A stretch of 56,416 bases of DNA from Prevotellaceae bacterium (GTDB taxonomy: Bacteria > Bacteroidota > Bacteroidia > Bacteroidales > Bacteroidaceae), in assembly GCA_030531085.1 (NCBI GenBank), contig JAUNOM010000016.1, positions 1 through 56,416 of the forward strand, in the 5' to 3' direction. The notes below the pieces were generated by a model. The model ran no database searches, was not told where the DNA came from, and saw only the letters and a program-made list of their open reading frames with translations. A program made the position numbers and the translations under genes. Positions 1 through 7,990 of this stretch are shown piece by piece; positions within the stretch are counted from its first letter, which is position 1, and each line of letters begins with the position of its first letter.

Positions 1-2
1 TG

Positions 3-197
3 TCAAGCAGCGAGTCCGCTTTGCGCTCCATTTCTGGCGTGATATGGCGGCAAACTATCCGACCGTGGCGTTTCCTTGCTGACCATTACATACCATAGCA
101 GTATCACGGGGCGTGTGGCTGCGCGACCAGCCTTGCGACTCCATTCAGTTATCTTTGCCCAAAGTGCTTCTGTGTCGAAGTTGATTATCTTACTCAT
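3..197 (-). pseudogene. Broken DUF1232 (YkvA-like) gene
   Basis: The N-terminal 40 or so residues (FWAKI-like start, AGRAATRPVILLWYVM, then SKETPRSDS) look like the start of DUF1232/YkvA small membrane proteins. Those proteins normally continue with a hydrophobic hairpin. Here the hydrophobic middle is absent and the frame ends after 64 residues. In another frame, downstream bases 1-45 (minus strand) encode HITPEMERKADSLLD, which resembles the C-terminal end of the same family. The simplest reading is an internal deletion that removed the middle and shifted the frame. The function of the intact family is unknown. The window edge hides the true end. Confidence 0.55.
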
Positions 198-287
198 AAT
201 TTCCGATTTATGTTTTACATGGATATAGAGCGTGGTTATTAGGAATTTATATCACCAACACAAGAAATTTATTGTTCCATTGGAAAC

Positions 288-680
288 TCAATACATTGAC
301 TGACAATATTCTATGCCTTTCTTATCAAGGAACTTCTTTATCTCATCAAAAGACGACTGCCCATAAGGTGCGAATCGCTCTGCAATGCGTTTTACCAGCG
401 TCTTACCATCACGGGCTGAGAACTTGCAAGCAAGTTTCTGTACTGCATCGCCTTCTATCGTGAGAAAGTATTCCAAGTCATCGTCTCCATACTCTTCCTC
501 CAAATCATGCCCACTTATGTTTTTGCAAAATTGCACTCTGTGGAAACGGACATAAACCATCTCCACCTCAACACTCACACAATCGTTACAGGTCTTGTCA
601 ATATTTGGCCATTCCGCAATAGTTTCATTGAAGAACGAATGAGTACGATACTCTCTCTTATATGATGTTATAGATGCCAT
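288..680 (-). CDS. Hypothetical protein, last gene of the dynamin cluster
   Basis: A 130-residue soluble protein with no signal peptide or membrane segment, and I do not recognise the family. The middle is acidic (LEEEYGDDDLEYF). The C-terminal 45 residues (RDGKTLVKRIAERFAPYGQSS, then FDEIKKFLDKKGIEY) look like a small helical domain. It is the last gene in the minus-strand run that includes the dynamin-like GTPase. A 107-nt gap with two overlapping hairpins separates it from the gene upstream, so it may be expressed at a different level from the rest. Base composition is AT-rich like its neighbours. An immunity or accessory role is possible, but nothing in the sequence shows it. Confidence 0.6.
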   Translation of the reverse strand: MASITSYKREYRTHSFFNETIAEWPNIDKTCNDCVSVEVEMVYVRFHRVQFCKNISGHDLEEEYGDDDLEYFLTIEGDAVQKLACKFSARDGKTLVKRIAERFAPYGQSSFDEIKKFLDKKGIEYCQSMY

Positions 681-708
681 AATGTCTAATTTTAAGTCCG
701 ATAAATTT

Positions 709-754
709 GCTTATGCCTAAAAAGGCATAAGCGATGGAGATTACCCCATCGCTT
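709..754 (-). promoter_or_regulatory. Two mutually exclusive hairpins between cluster genes
   Basis: GCTTATGCC (709-717) pairs perfectly with GGCATAAGC (724-732). AAGCGATGG (729-737) pairs perfectly with CCATCGCTT (746-754). The arms share bases 729-732, so only one hairpin can form at a time. This lies between the 216-aa and 130-aa genes of the dynamin cluster and could attenuate or process the transcript. No long U-tract follows either stem on the minus strand, so a simple terminator is not certain. Confidence 0.5.
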
Positions 755-787
755 ATATAGAGCATGATGTGTCCTTATTCCTATCAG

Positions 788-1438
788 TTAGAAAACATCA
801 TAAGCATCCGTCGTAATTTTGTCATTGAATGACAAACGTCCACTAGACTCAACAAGCTGAACACTGTCTTTGCAGACATTTGTGAAGAATTGGTTTCGGT
901 CGTAAGAATCTGCACGTGCCTCATACCCAGTATATTCTTTATCCAGTTTGAATCTCATGGCTACATAGTCGAACTCTTTTACGAAACTATCCATGTTTGT
1001 CGTTCTGTTGAACTCCATCTTTACGTTGGAATTATTGTATTGAGAGTCCGTACCTACCCACATTTTCATGGCATTCACGAAAAGGTCTTCCTCGATACCA
1101 GCATACAACGCTTTTTTTTGCTTTATTGTCTCAATTAGCGCATTGGCATCATCAGCCTTCATAAACAGAACTAATACTGTCGGCTTTACTTTTTGAACAA
1201 CTGTAGCTTCTTTGCGTTCTCTATCATGAGTTGAAACATTGTCATTACTCTGTTTACAATGCTGTTTCAGTTTTTGGCTCTTGTCTCTTTTGTCTTGTCC
1301 AGATTTCTGAATGCGCTTACCTTTTTTTATAAGATACTCACCTATGCATATTAGTTTTTCTCCAAATTTTTCTTCTGTCAAACCCATAGTATCAAGATAT
1401 TCTGCTTTCAGTATATCTAAAATGTCTTCTTTAGTCAT
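788..1438 (-). CDS. Hypothetical protein coupled to the dynamin-like GTPase
   Basis: A 216-residue protein of unrecognised family. The first 45 residues look helical, residues 45-80 are Lys/Gln-rich and probably disordered, and residues 83-216 appear to be a globular domain starting with a hydrophobic strand (VKPTVLVLFMKADDANALI). There are no membrane segments. Its ATG overlaps the stop codon of the upstream GTPase gene (ATGA at 1435-1438), so translation is probably coupled and the two products are likely made in fixed ratio. A partner or effector of the GTPase is a reasonable inference. Nothing identifies an enzymatic activity. Confidence 0.65.
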   Translation of the reverse strand: MTKEDILDILKAEYLDTMGLTEEKFGEKLICIGEYLIKKGKRIQKSGQDKRDKSQKLKQHCKQSNDNVSTHDRERKEATVVQKVKPTVLVLFMKADDANALIETIKQKKALYAGIEEDLFVNAMKMWVGTDSQYNNSNVKMEFNRTTNMDSFVKEFDYVAMRFKLDKEYTGYEARADSYDRNQFFTNVCKDSVQLVESSGRLSFNDKITTDAYDVF

Positions 1439-4020
1439 AATTCCATCAAGTTAAAATTTGACATACTTTGCACTTTATCACCCATTGTGTCGAATGCATT
1501 CATATCTATGGCAGCATTTGCGTTAACACTATTTATCTTGTCATCCAAAATGGATGATGTCATTTCTGCTACCTGCCGAGCAGATTCTCTAATGTTCTCC
1601 ATATACGATGCGACACTCTTCTTAATCCAGTCCATGATGATGGTCCAAAATGGAGCAAAAGAACTGTCTATTCCAGCTTCCCATCTCAAATATACGGCTT
1701 TTGAGTTCTCGTATTTGTAGATGTAATATGTGTCATAAACAGTCTTGTATACAGCATCATTAGAGCTGCAGCTGTGAGTTTTGTAATGGTCAAGGACGGA
1801 ACGTCCTTCACTTATCTCATCACCAGCAGTCCCTTGTGGCGTAGTAAACATAAATAGAGTATCTGGCATTACAATTTTATGCTGCTTCACATTCATTAGG
1901 TTGTTGATGAGAACAGAAAGATCAGTATCACCAGCTCTCAATTTCGTCTTTAGTTCTTTTAGTATTTTGTTGAGCTCAAGTCGCAGATATTTGTTCAGTA
2001 CTTTTATAAAAGTATCTGTGTCAAGCTGAAAATAAAGATTAGTTTTCTTTGACAGCACATCACGCATTCTAACATCAACAGCGTCATATGTCGCTTTTGT
2101 CTGGTCTTCCCATTCTTTTGTGTAACTCTCCGAAGCTTTCTTGTACCAACACATATCTTGCTTGTGTTCTTCAAAAGTCGAAAATCTTTCATAAAACAAA
2201 GCAAACAGTGCTGAATATTGACTGCCCAAACTTTCTGCCAACACAGTTGGCATGGTCTTGCTCGCCAATTCAATAAACTCTCCCCTTGTCTTTTTGTTAT
2301 CAATAGATGTACGGAATGGCGTGATGACCTCTGCTAACAATCTTTTTTTGATGTTATCAGGAATACTCGAAATTCCATTGAACACTCCGACTGAACGGTT
2401 ATCGTCTTTAATAGAATTAAGATATTTGATTACCTTATCCGCTCCTTGCAAACTTTGAAGATTCGTTGTAATTTCCCCTATAGAGTTATTTATGTCCTCT
2501 ATTTGGGCATCAACATAGCCCAATGAGCGAGTTCCTATGTCCTGTCGCAATTTTGCAATAGTACTATTTATGTAATTTAATGCGGCAGCAGTTTTTATCG
2601 TATTCACATCAGCTGCGATAGCATCAAGTTCTTTGCCGATGGCATCAAATGATTCTTGTTTGTTTGTTCCCAATAGAAACATCTTCATCTTGAGAACGCC
2701 TAAACGCTCACTGCACAAATCGAGCTTCGATGATTTCTTGTTTATGTTGATATATGATGTAACATCGGCAACTAACTTCTTTAAGTTGTTGTTCAAGTCA
2801 TACATAACGGGGCGTATAATTACTTCCGTAAAAGAATTGCAAATGCGGTTATTCAATTCTTCATAGAACTCTGTAGCGTGACTAAGACGGTGACATAGTT
2901 TATCAAATATGCACAGTTCTTTAAGAGGTATCTCTATACCTCTTTTTATACCTTTGCGTATGATACCCAAGGCATCTTCCTCTTCATCTGTTAACGTCTC
3001 TTCGTATCTAGCAAAAACATTTGCACAATCATTAAATAGCTCTTTAAGTTTTTCTGCATCATATCCAATTATAGTTCCCTTGTCATCCTTCTTCAAAGAC
3101 TGTTCTATATGGTATAATAGCATACCTACAAATGGAATTATCTTTATGTCAGTTTCATTACCTAAAGACAAACGTTGACGGATTATATCGGTTAGTCCTA
3201 TTACTTTAACCCCATCATGTACACCTCCATTTATGACGGTTTCAACAGGAACATCGACACTGGTTACAGAATCCACCTTGTTCAAGATGAATAGCAAAGA
3301 TTCTGTATTCCCGTGCATCGCTTTGATGATAATTTTCAGTTCGTCTAATAATAGTTCAAGTCTATCATTGCTTACAGAATTAAAATCTATCGCAATCACA
3401 CGAAACGACTTGTCCAATGCGCTCTGAATGACTTCAAGGTTCTTATAATCGGTCAATGTCTTCAGTCCAGGCAAATCTACGAACTCTACAGAAAGATTCT
3501 CTGGAAGATTGAGCAATTCTTTATTTGTTTGCCACAATAATGGACCCGATACCGTAATTTCGGGGGCAGCCGCTGTCTTAACAAACGTTTTATATTTGTC
3601 ATACACATCCACAATCATGCGATAGATTTCTGCATCGCTAATGTTGTTGGTTGTGCCAACATTCCATCTCGCTCCTTGTGTCCTCTTTATTTTTATCGAC
3701 CGAGAAGTGTTATGATACAACCTTAACACGCCTGCACTCGTTTCTTTCCTTTCCATAGGAGCAACTTTTCTCCCTGACAACGCATTGACAATAGTAGATT
3801 TGCCAGCAGAAGTTGTTCCCACCATCGCAATAGACAGGACAGGATTTTCCAACCCTTGTCTTGCCTTCTCTTGTGCAGAAAAGAAATCGGCAAAACTTTT
3901 TAAGAGCATTCTGTTGCCCTTAAAAGCGGCTTCGTTCATATTGAACAACTCGTGTGCAATGCTGCCGACTTCATTCACACGAGACAATGCCGCATCCAAT
4001 GGTTGTTGATTGTTCAGCAT
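1435..4020 (-). CDS. Dynamin-like large GTPase
   Basis: An 861-residue protein with a dynamin-type GTPase domain near the N-terminus. The P-loop is GTTSAGKS (residues 68-75), followed by a Thr-containing switch region (about 93-95, ETSAG), the G3 motif DLPG (182-185) and the G4 motif NKVD (247-250). GTTSAGKS is typical of bacterial dynamin-like proteins rather than of translation or Ras-type GTPases. The remaining 600 residues are mostly helical, as expected for the stalk. I see no clear transmembrane hairpin, so membrane binding, if any, may come from a partner. The start overlaps the upstream coiled-coil gene by 7 nt and the stop overlaps the next gene by 4 nt. Bacterial dynamins remodel or fuse membranes, and some act in phage defence or toxin secretion. 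A defence or membrane-stress role here is inferred from context. Confidence 0.85.
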   Translation of the reverse strand: MLNNQQPLDAALSRVNEVGSIAHELFNMNEAAFKGNRMLLKSFADFFSAQEKARQGLENPVLSIAMVGTTSAGKSTIVNALSGRKVAPMERKETSAGVLRLYHNTSRSIKIKRTQGARWNVGTTNNISDAEIYRMIVDVYDKYKTFVKTAAAPEITVSGPLLWQTNKELLNLPENLSVEFVDLPGLKTLTDYKNLEVIQSALDKSFRVIAIDFNSVSNDRLELLLDELKIIIKAMHGNTESLLFILNKVDSVTSVDVPVETVINGGVHDGVKVIGLTDIIRQRLSLGNETDIKIIPFVGMLLYHIEQSLKKDDKGTIIGYDAEKLKELFNDCANVFARYEETLTDEEEDALGIIRKGIKRGIEIPLKELCIFDKLCHRLSHATEFYEELNNRICNSFTEVIIRPVMYDLNNNLKKLVADVTSYININKKSSKLDLCSERLGVLKMKMFLLGTNKQESFDAIGKELDAIAADVNTIKTAAALNYINSTIAKLRQDIGTRSLGYVDAQIEDINNSIGEITTNLQSLQGADKVIKYLNSIKDDNRSVGVFNGISSIPDNIKKRLLAEVITPFRTSIDNKKTRGEFIELASKTMPTVLAESLGSQYSALFALFYERFSTFEEHKQDMCWYKKASESYTKEWEDQTKATYDAVDVRMRDVLSKKTNLYFQLDTDTFIKVLNKYLRLELNKILKELKTKLRAGDTDLSVLINNLMNVKQHKIVMPDTLFMFTTPQGTAGDEISEGRSVLDHYKTHSCSSNDAVYKTVYDTYYIYKYENSKAVYLRWEAGIDSSFAPFWTIIMDWIKKSVASYMENIRESARQVAEMTSSILDDKINSVNANAAIDMNAFDTMGDKVQSMSNFNLMEL

Positions 4021-5369
4021 AATCTTTTTAATCTTGAACGTTCAAGTATCTCGTTTGCTTCTTGGATGAATTCCTCGTCTTGCAAGTCGGGATTAGACTT
4101 CACTATAACATCGATAACATCGAGGTCTTTCAAGTTTTCATCGTCTATTGTTTGATCCCAATTTTTTATAAATAAGCCCAAAGCCTTAGTTGCAAAAGGC
4201 TCAATTATGTTCTCACGATTGACGAAAGAGAACTTCAATCTTGAAAATGCACATGCAACATCAAGGTACATCTGCGAAAGCAACGTCTTGTCGCTCTCTA
4301 TTATTTCAAGACTGTTGAGAAGCGTATAGTAATAGTCCTTCAAAGACGGCATCATGAACTCTATACCAGGCAATGTGTGTAGTATGCTCGGTAACTTTGG
4401 CAGCGTTTTGTATTCCAACAGATGATAGGCATCGGCATACATTCCCGCCATACAACAGAAAATTCCAGAAATTGTAGATTCCATCTTCACCTTGACGGCT
4501 TCGTTGATTTCAGGGGCTTCGTCCAAGAACGAAAGCATCTTTGCCTTTTCCTCTCCTGTTACGCCTTTGTCTTGTATTTCCTTGATAATGGAAATATTGT
4601 GCAACAACTTCTTCGAGTAGAGATTAGTGGCATAGTTCATGTCTTGCGCCAACTTAACCATAGACAATGTTTCCTCATATACAGCCTTTATGTAAAGCGG
4701 TTTGAGTTCCAGTCTGCCGAACTCAAATCCAGCAGGATAGTTAAGTTCCTCGCCCAGACCCCACGACCACACCTTGAAGATAAAAGTCTTACCATCGTTG
4801 ATAAGTGTGGGCGACAGCACCATTACGGGCTGTTTTTTCAGTCCTGCATACAGATAGTTCACTGAAGCATCGTTAGACGGCACATCGTCTTTCCATGCGC
4901 CTATTTCCGATACGACCGCATGAACGCTGTTCGTGGGATAAAAATTAACAATGAATGAAGATAAGTTGCCATTGATTGTCCGAGCAAAAGGATGATCTTT
5001 GTCTTTCAGTGAAGAAATCAGACGACATGGCACTATAATATTATTGTCGAAATAGGACTTGTCGTTAGATATAGGCTCGCAAATCTGCATCTCAAATGGA
5101 TTGCGTAAAGGCCAACATCTTTCATAGTACGTCTTCTGCTGCCACAAATCTAAAGCATATTCGTGTGCCTTTTGTGCTTCGACAAGCCTCTGCTCGTGAC
5201 TCATTCTTTGGAGTTCCAATTTGTTTTGGAACTCTTCTTGCTTTTCTTTGATGCGCTTTTCTTCCGCTTTCGCATCGGCATTGGTGATTTTTTTCCAGCC
5301 ATCCTTTACGACAGGAGCTAATAGGCGAGAAATCATCACACCAGCCCATAAAGTTAGAGGGTCAATCAT
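4014..5369 (-). CDS. Coiled-coil protein paired with the dynamin-like GTPase
   Basis: A 451-residue protein. Residues 1-25 (MIDPLTLWAGVMISRLLAPVVK) form a hydrophobic or amphipathic segment that could attach to a membrane. Residues 30-80 are a charged coiled coil (KAEEKRIKEKQEEFQNKLEL and onward). The rest is a globular, partly helical domain of unknown family. Its stop codon overlaps the GTPase start by 7 nt, which suggests coupled synthesis and a physical complex. Two-gene arrangements of a membrane-associated coiled-coil protein and a dynamin are familiar in bacteria (for example paired bacterial dynamins, or LeoA with its neighbours), but I see no sequence match. It may be the membrane adaptor for the GTPase. 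Confidence 0.65.
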   Translation of the reverse strand: MIDPLTLWAGVMISRLLAPVVKDGWKKITNADAKAEEKRIKEKQEEFQNKLELQRMSHEQRLVEAQKAHEYALDLWQQKTYYERCWPLRNPFEMQICEPISNDKSYFDNNIIVPCRLISSLKDKDHPFARTINGNLSSFIVNFYPTNSVHAVVSEIGAWKDDVPSNDASVNYLYAGLKKQPVMVLSPTLINDGKTFIFKVWSWGLGEELNYPAGFEFGRLELKPLYIKAVYEETLSMVKLAQDMNYATNLYSKKLLHNISIIKEIQDKGVTGEEKAKMLSFLDEAPEINEAVKVKMESTISGIFCCMAGMYADAYHLLEYKTLPKLPSILHTLPGIEFMMPSLKDYYYTLLNSLEIIESDKTLLSQMYLDVACAFSRLKFSFVNRENIIEPFATKALGLFIKNWDQTIDDENLKDLDVIDVIVKSNPDLQDEEFIQEANEILERSRLKRLC

Positions 5370-5387
5370 GTTTGTAATATTATGAGA

Positions 5388-5798
5388 TTAGAAATGTTTA
5401 TCATATCCATGGCCACAGTTCGTGCAAACCATACCAAAAGTACCTTCAAATGAGCGACAGCCACAATGATATTCTGTGCAATGGCAGCCCAGTCCAAATG
5501 AAATTTGAGAGCTTCTTGTAGGACGATATTGTGTATGCTGTTGTTCAACATCTTCTACCGCATTGGCATCGTCTGAAGAAGAATCAACAAATCCTTCAAA
5601 ATCGTTGTCACTGTCAATACCCACCTCTTCGTCATTGGTAAACGTATCGTAGAAATTGCCTGTATCTTCGTGCAATTCATCTTGAGAATCCACGTCTACA
5701 CTATCGTCATTGGATACATCGACATCTTCAATCACGTTGGAATCCGAAGTATCTATACCATCGAATGTATCTAAATTTCCAAAAATTCCATCAAACAT
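5388..5798 (-). CDS. Acidic protein with C-terminal Cys/His zinc-binding tail
   Basis: A 136-residue protein in two parts. Residues 1-90 are very rich in Asp, Glu and Ser and almost certainly disordered. The last 35 residues contain GCHC, HCGC, CTNC, GH and KHF, a compact set of Cys and His residues that should bind zinc. The spacing (CxC, then F, then CxxCGH, then H) looks like a small treble-clef or ribbon motif. The gene sits 18 nt before the coiled-coil gene and 26 nt after the 69-aa gene. Its Asp-rich part resembles the C-terminal tail of the 164-aa protein encoded upstream in the same run, which hints that both tails do a common job. I do not recognise a named family. Confidence 0.65.
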   Translation of the reverse strand: MFDGIFGNLDTFDGIDTSDSNVIEDVDVSNDDSVDVDSQDELHEDTGNFYDTFTNDEEVGIDSDNDFEGFVDSSSDDANAVEDVEQQHTQYRPTRSSQISFGLGCHCTEYHCGCRSFEGTFGMVCTNCGHGYDKHF

Positions 5799-5824
5799 AT
5801 ACTTTCTTATTTAACGATTAGATT

Positions 5825-6034
5825 TTATTGCTTCTTGGAAGTTGGGGAGGACAGATTTGAGAATTCTTTATTATTCTTCCTATTTCCCTTTCCCATTATC
5901 ATTCCTAATATGAACCCGGAAAGAAACTGAGACAACAGAGGTATAAAGGATGACGTTTGATTTGACGGTTTAACGTCTTTTCTGCCTTTTGTATTGTTTC
6001 CAGATTCGAGTATTTCTTCTCTGTCTATATACAT
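5825..6034 (-). CDS. Small membrane-type peptide, 69 aa
   Basis: The protein has a charged N-terminus, one hydrophobic stretch at residues 29-48 (FIPLLSQFLSGFILGMIMGK) with small-residue spacing (GxxxGxxxG-like), and a basic Ser/Asn-rich tail. One membrane pass or an amphipathic pore-like helix would fit. It lies 13 nt after the C39-like peptidase gene and 26 nt before the zinc-tail gene. A small hydrophobic peptide beside a C39-type peptidase recalls bacteriocin loci, but there is no double-glycine leader, so a processed peptide is only a guess. It could equally be a toxin or membrane anchor for the complex. Confidence 0.55.
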   Translation of the reverse strand: MYIDREEILESGNNTKGRKDVKPSNQTSSFIPLLSQFLSGFILGMIMGKGNRKNNKEFSNLSSPTSKKQ

Positions 6035-6047
6035 ATTCCTAATGTTT

Positions 6048-6605
6048 TTAATTAATGCTTACCATGAAATTACCTGAATCATCCCAAGCATCCTCAAATT
6101 GATTGATGGGATAACCTGCACAATAATCACCAGTGCCAGGGTCTATGATGTTCACTATGCCGTCTGTGAAATCCTCGTTGAAGTCCATTCCACCGACAAT
6201 TAAAGCATGGTCTGCTTGTTGTCCGCGGAGAAGATCCTCAAAGGTCTCATCTGGGCCAGGATTCCATAGCTCACCAGAGTCAACACCAACAATGACGGGA
6301 TGCCCTTTGCTCAACTCACTTACGAGGTTGTACATTGAGCCATGCTCGATTTGCGTAACATCCATACCGTGGTTTTCTAATAGCTTACCTACATCTTCCA
6401 TCGGTGTGCCTTGTCCAGGCTTATACCAACCATTTTGATACGCTTCGTTACGTAACTCATCTTCCGTCAAGTTCAAACCTGCCGAATTTAGGATGAGTTC
6501 TTGCGACTTGATGGCGCAAGTATCATCGTATTGCTGCTGCACATTCTCGGAAAACAGGTTCTCCGTTGGCAGTCCAAAGAGTGTTGTTGCATTTTCTGTT
6601 GTCAT
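6048..6605 (-). CDS. C39-like papain-fold cysteine peptidase
   Basis: A 185-residue single-domain protein with the features of the C39-like (papain-fold) peptidase family: a Gln-rich stretch before the catalytic Cys (QQQYDDTC, C30), the catalytic His in ADHALIVGG (H133) and the third residue in NIIDPGTGDY (D155). There is no ABC transporter part, signal peptide or membrane segment, so it is expected to work in the cytosol. Its start overlaps the stop of the acidic 164-aa gene (ATGA), and the 69-aa gene follows 13 nt later. Stand-alone C39-like enzymes are poorly studied. In this setting it could cut the acidic anti-sigma-like protein, one of the other acidic proteins, or a host target. None of the neighbours has a clear Gly-Gly site. 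Confidence 0.8.
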   Translation of the reverse strand: MTTENATTLFGLPTENLFSENVQQQYDDTCAIKSQELILNSAGLNLTEDELRNEAYQNGWYKPGQGTPMEDVGKLLENHGMDVTQIEHGSMYNLVSELSKGHPVIVGVDSGELWNPGPDETFEDLLRGQQADHALIVGGMDFNEDFTDGIVNIIDPGTGDYCAGYPINQFEDAWDDSGNFMVSIN

Positions 6606-7096
6606 AAATCATCAGGATTAAAACCATCGAACGAGCCATCACTATTGATGTCGTCATCTGTATCTATAGAGTCGTCATCATTCAGAAAACTATCATCATT
6701 GTCTGAGAAAAAAACATCACTTCCTGATACGAAATCGTCTGTAATGCCACAAAAAGCGGGGGATGCCACCGCTGCAACCATTCCGAAGTCATCTATGTTG
6801 GGCGTGATGTCAATATTTAACGGATTAAATACACCTGCCAATGGAACATTAGGCAAGTCAATATCATCTATACCATTAGTGCAGAAGTCGAGTGAAAACG
6901 TATCATCGGAGGCGTGTATATTATCTACACTATCCACCAATTCACCAATCTCTGCATTATTTGCAATGCAACTATCCATAACTGCTGCATCCGCAGAGCC
7001 AAGTGTTCCTTCGCAATATGCTCCCAGCATCTCTTCCGATACGGGAAGGTCTTGCATGTCGCTTATATGGTTTATCAGTTCGCTGTAGTCAATCAT
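6602..7096 (-). CDS. Acidic anti-sigma-like protein
   Basis: A 164-residue protein. Residues 10-55 (LPVSEEMLGAYCEGTLGSAD, then helical residues) resemble the helical N-terminal domain of anti-sigma factors, including the L...AY.EG.L pattern, but the HxxxCxxC zinc motif of ZAS proteins is absent. The second half is Asp/Ser-rich and disordered, ending in a run of DD and SFDGFN repeats. It overlaps both neighbours by 4 nt (ATGA): the sigma factor before it and the C39-like peptidase after it. This position and N-terminus make it the likely partner or inhibitor of the sigma factor. It may also be the peptidase substrate. Both are inferences. Confidence 0.6.
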   Translation of the reverse strand: MIDYSELINHISDMQDLPVSEEMLGAYCEGTLGSADAAVMDSCIANNAEIGELVDSVDNIHASDDTFSLDFCTNGIDDIDLPNVPLAGVFNPLNIDITPNIDDFGMVAAVASPAFCGITDDFVSGSDVFFSDNDDSFLNDDDSIDTDDDINSDGSFDGFNPDDL

Positions 7097-7707
7097 ATCA
7101 AGCCCTCCTTTCTCAGCATTTCACAAAACTGCGCTTTCGCCCGCTTATGGACGTTGTAGTAAACGGCCATAGTTATGGCGAGCAGTGCTGCAACTTCTTC
7201 GTTTGTCTTTTCCTCAACGTAGCGTAACTGTATGAGACGGCAATATCGCTCACATGGCATCATTGAGAGTATCTTGTGCAAATCTTGCATATTCAGAGCT
7301 TTTACTTCTGACTGTAAAGAGTCGCACTCGAAAGCGAATCTATCACTTGGGGTGATATTATCTTCTGATAAGTCCCTCTTCTTCGTGAAAAGTTGGTGGC
7401 AGAAGTTTTCTGCAACTATCTTTAACCACATAGTGAGTGAACAACGATAACCAAAGTCTTGCAACTTGCAATGTCCTGTTTCTTTGTGTGGAAAAAGGAT
7501 ATATACATAAATCTCGTTAATGAACTCAAATACGTTGTCGCAATCTGTGTAGTACTTGTTGTATATGGCAGAGAAGAGGGGGTAACACTGACGGTAGAGG
7601 AACTCCTTAGTTGTATAGGAGTCTCTCCTAAGAATAGCCGAGACAATCTGTTGCTCGGTTACTTCTTGACCGTGTATCAGCCACGTTTTGCTTGCCGTGT
7701 GTTTCAT
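7093..7707 (-). CDS. ECF-like RNA polymerase sigma factor
   Basis: A 204-residue protein with the layout of sigma-70 family ECF factors. Region 2 spans about residues 30-110 ([29 protein letters not shown], then [13 protein letters not shown]). Region 4 spans about 140-195 and holds a helix-turn-helix ([20 protein letters not shown]). The sequence is divergent from housekeeping ECFs. Its start overlaps the stop of the DUF445 fragment and its stop overlaps the start of the acidic protein, so it is the first complete gene of the tightly coupled run. Self-activation of the cluster after loss of an inhibitor is the usual logic of such genes. I could not identify its target promoter. Confidence 0.75.
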   Translation of the reverse strand: MKHTASKTWLIHGQEVTEQQIVSAILRRDSYTTKEFLYRQCYPLFSAIYNKYYTDCDNVFEFINEIYVYILFPHKETGHCKLQDFGYRCSLTMWLKIVAENFCHQLFTKKRDLSEDNITPSDRFAFECDSLQSEVKALNMQDLHKILSMMPCERYCRLIQLRYVEEKTNEEVAALLAITMAVYYNVHKRAKAQFCEMLRKEGLI

Positions 7708-7919
7708 GCTGTTTTCGCGTCGGTTATTGATCGTTTATGATAAAGACAACTTCGACCTTTCTCCTTTGGAATAATGCCAGGTGTAAAAGGGATGTGAATA
7801 CCACAAATGTATTTTGCCTGACGAGGCCGGAATAGCATCCTAATTGCAATATCATTTGTGATATAGCCTATAATACCTCCTAAGGCAGGAGCTAATATAT
7901 ATGATAGTTCAAAATTCAT
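7704..7919 (-). pseudogene. Truncated DUF445 membrane protein
   Basis: The 71 residues from the ATG at 7919 match the start of DUF445 (YheB/YjiN-like) membrane proteins: a hydrophobic opening ([20 protein letters not shown]), LFRP, then [13 protein letters not shown], the conserved first block. Family members run to about 350-450 residues. Here the match stops directly after EKGR, and 15 unrelated residues lead to a stop that overlaps the sigma-factor start (ATGA). The gene was probably cut when the sigma/dynamin cluster arrived or rearranged. The fragment still lies in frame to couple translation into the sigma factor. Confidence 0.65.
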
Positions 7920-7990
7920 ATTGTTATTTTTAATCTGTTTAATATAAGGAAACGATAGTGAGAATTCTTCTATCAATTCTTCGCTAAATA

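Noticed and set aside
5366-5551. A 61-aa frame overlapping the zinc-tail gene
   Set aside because: It overlaps the better supported frame with its Cys/His motif and has no features of its own.
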